Assembly (NCBI GenBank): GCA_030591825.1
Contig: JAUVAG010000059.1
Location: 1 to 6,904, forward strand
Length of the DNA: 6,904 nt
Reading direction: 5' to 3'
DNA from: Dethiosulfatibacter sp.
GTDB lineage: Bacteria > Bacillota > Clostridia > Tissierellales > Dethiosulfatibacteraceae
In this document: positions 5,850 through 6,904 of the stretch, one piece after another
Numbering within the stretch: the first letter of the stretch is position 1
Layout: each line of letters starts with the position of its first letter
Made by a program: the position numbers and the translations under genes
The notes under the pieces: generated by a model
Told to the model about the DNA's origin: nothing
Databases searched by the model: none
The model's input: the letters and a program-made list of their open reading frames with translations, nothing else

Positions 5850-6904
5850 TCACTTAACAAGCATACTATAAACTGTAGGTATAACCACCATAGTCAATAC
5901 GGTAGCAACAATCAATCCCGACATAAGAGCTACAGCCATTGGAGCGAAAAAAGAACTTCCTGAGAAAGCAAGAGGCACTAACCCCATAATAGTCGTAGTA
6001 CTCGACAGAATTATTGGATTAAATCTCTTATTAATAGACTCCTTACAAGCAGACTTTACATCATGACCTTCATCTCTCTCATTATTAATGTATTCAATCA
6101 GTAGAATACCGTTATTTACAACAATACCAAACAGCGAAATTACACCTAGCAACACCGTAAATGTTATTGACATACCTGTAATATATAGACCCCATACACT
6201 TCCAAGAATCGCTAAAGGTGCCGAAATTAAAATCACAAAAGGTTGCACAAAGGAATTAAATTGAACCAACAAAATAAAATAAACAAGAGCTAAAGCTACT
6301 ATGCCGGCTATGCCAAGACTAGTCAAATGCTCAGCTAAGAACGCCTTTTCACCACTATAAATTATAGTTGCATCACTGTCATCCACTAATTCAGCAATTA
6401 GAGTTTCAATTTTTGATTGAACTTCGTTGGTATTATACTCTGGTCTAACATTCGCCGTAACTTCAATAATCGCTTCTCTTTGATACCTGCTAATAAAATT
6501 TCTCTTACTAACCATGTCAATATTCGCCAATTGTTTTAACAAATATTTATTATCAACAAAAGAAGACTTGATCATCAAATTTTCTAAATCTTCTTTAGAG
6601 TGTATATTGCTCACTAAAAAAATTGGTAGTTCGTTATCTTCTCTTCGCATAACCGATGTATTCATACCATTAACAGCAAGATTAATTTGTTGCTCAATAT
6701 CATACTGAGTAATACCAATCACTGAAGAATATTCTTTATCCACATCCACTAAATATTCATATTTTGTAGTTGGAATTGTATCCATTACATTGACAAGTTC
6801 AACCATATCAGAAGTTGCTTCCAGTATGTCATAACCAACTTGTATCAACCTATCAATATCGTCCCCCTGTATTCTTATCTCAATATCAGGTTTTGGTTCA
6901 CTCA
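5850..6904 (-). CDS. RND-family efflux permease (AcrB/SwrC-like), C-terminal part
   Basis: The minus-strand frame is open from the right edge to a TGA at 5850-5852, giving 350 C-terminal residues of a protein that is normally about 1,000 residues. The TTG at 6846-6848 is internal, since in-frame family-like sequence (PDIEIRIQGDDIDR) continues upstream to the edge. The first half, to about residue 190, is the second porter-domain region; five membrane helices follow, including IVALALVYFILLVQFNSF and GIVVNNGILLIEYINNE, the latter matching the TM10 region of RND pumps such as SwrC and AcrB. The chain ends in PTVYSMLVK. RND pumps export drugs, lipids or peptides using the proton gradient; substrate is not readable here. 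The proton-relay aspartates of TM4 lie outside the window. It converges on hcp with about 200 bp between and shows no sign of belonging to the hcp regulon. Its codon use appears less biased than that of hcp. Confidence 0.9.
   Translation of the reverse strand, partial: SEPKPDIEIRIQGDDIDRLIQVGYDILEATSDMVELVNVMDTIPTTKYEYLVDVDKEYSSVIGITQYDIEQQINLAVNGMNTSVMRREDNELPIFLVSNIHSKEDLENLMIKSSFVDNKYLLKQLANIDMVSKRNFISRYQREAIIEVTANVRPEYNTNEVQSKIETLIAELVDDSDATIIYSGEKAFLAEHLTSLGIAGIVALALVYFILLVQFNSFVQPFVILISAPLAILGSVWGLYITGMSITFTVLLGVISLFGIVVNNGILLIEYINNERDEGHDVKSACKESINKRFNPIILSSTTTIMGLVPLAFSGSSFFAPMAVALMSGLIVATVLTMVVIPTVYSMLVK

Noticed and set aside
6846..6848. TTG on the minus strand as the start of the RND gene.
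   Set aside because: The frame continues upstream to the window edge with family-like sequence and the product would be a third of the normal length; the gene is cut by the window.

Overview
The window looks like chromosomal DNA from a low-GC, strictly anaerobic Firmicute (clostridial or Tissierellia-like). This rests on the AT-rich composition with many ATA and AGA codons, strong GGAGG-type ribosome binding sites, tight gene spacing, and a hybrid cluster protein (Hcp) whose N-terminal cysteine spacing is the one typical of strict anaerobes. I cannot name the species.

Layout from left to right. Positions 1-208 hold the last 68 residues of a Zn/Cd/Pb-type P1B heavy-metal ATPase. A terminator-like hairpin follows, whose core is also a perfect CGTAAC-N4-GTTACG palindrome (264-279). 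Next is a compact three-gene operon (411-3358): a signal-peptide-less protein that looks like a solute-binding protein behind a small helical domain, a CobW/HypB/UreG-like P-loop GTPase with two CxxC motifs, and an ABC ATPase preceded by its own small helical domain. No membrane permease is encoded. Positions 3359-3556 are non-coding but highly structured, with a 51-bp tandem duplication and a nested inverted repeat that ends at the ribosome binding site of an 80-residue zinc-ribbon-like protein (3557-3799). A second copy of the CGTAAC-N4-GTTACG palindrome (3905-3920) lies upstream of hcp (4000-5646), which ends in a clear intrinsic terminator. The C-terminal third of an RND efflux permease (5850-6904) converges from the minus strand.

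How the parts may work together. The two palindromes sit upstream of the three-gene operon and of hcp. In both, the centre lies 29.5 bp from the start of a good -10 hexamer, and neither promoter has a recognisable -35 box. This is the geometry of a class II CRP/FNR-type activated promoter, and the motif resembles the site predicted for HcpR, the nitric-oxide/nitrosative-stress regulator of hcp. The operon, probably the zinc-ribbon gene, and hcp would then form one local regulon.

My main hypothesis, not shown by the sequence alone, is that the soluble binding protein, the GTPase and the orphan ABC ATPase form a cytoplasmic machine handling a metal, cluster or small ligand. It might serve maturation or repair of Hcp or other Fe-S proteins during nitrosative stress. 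The flanking metal ATPase and RND genes look unrelated to this unit.
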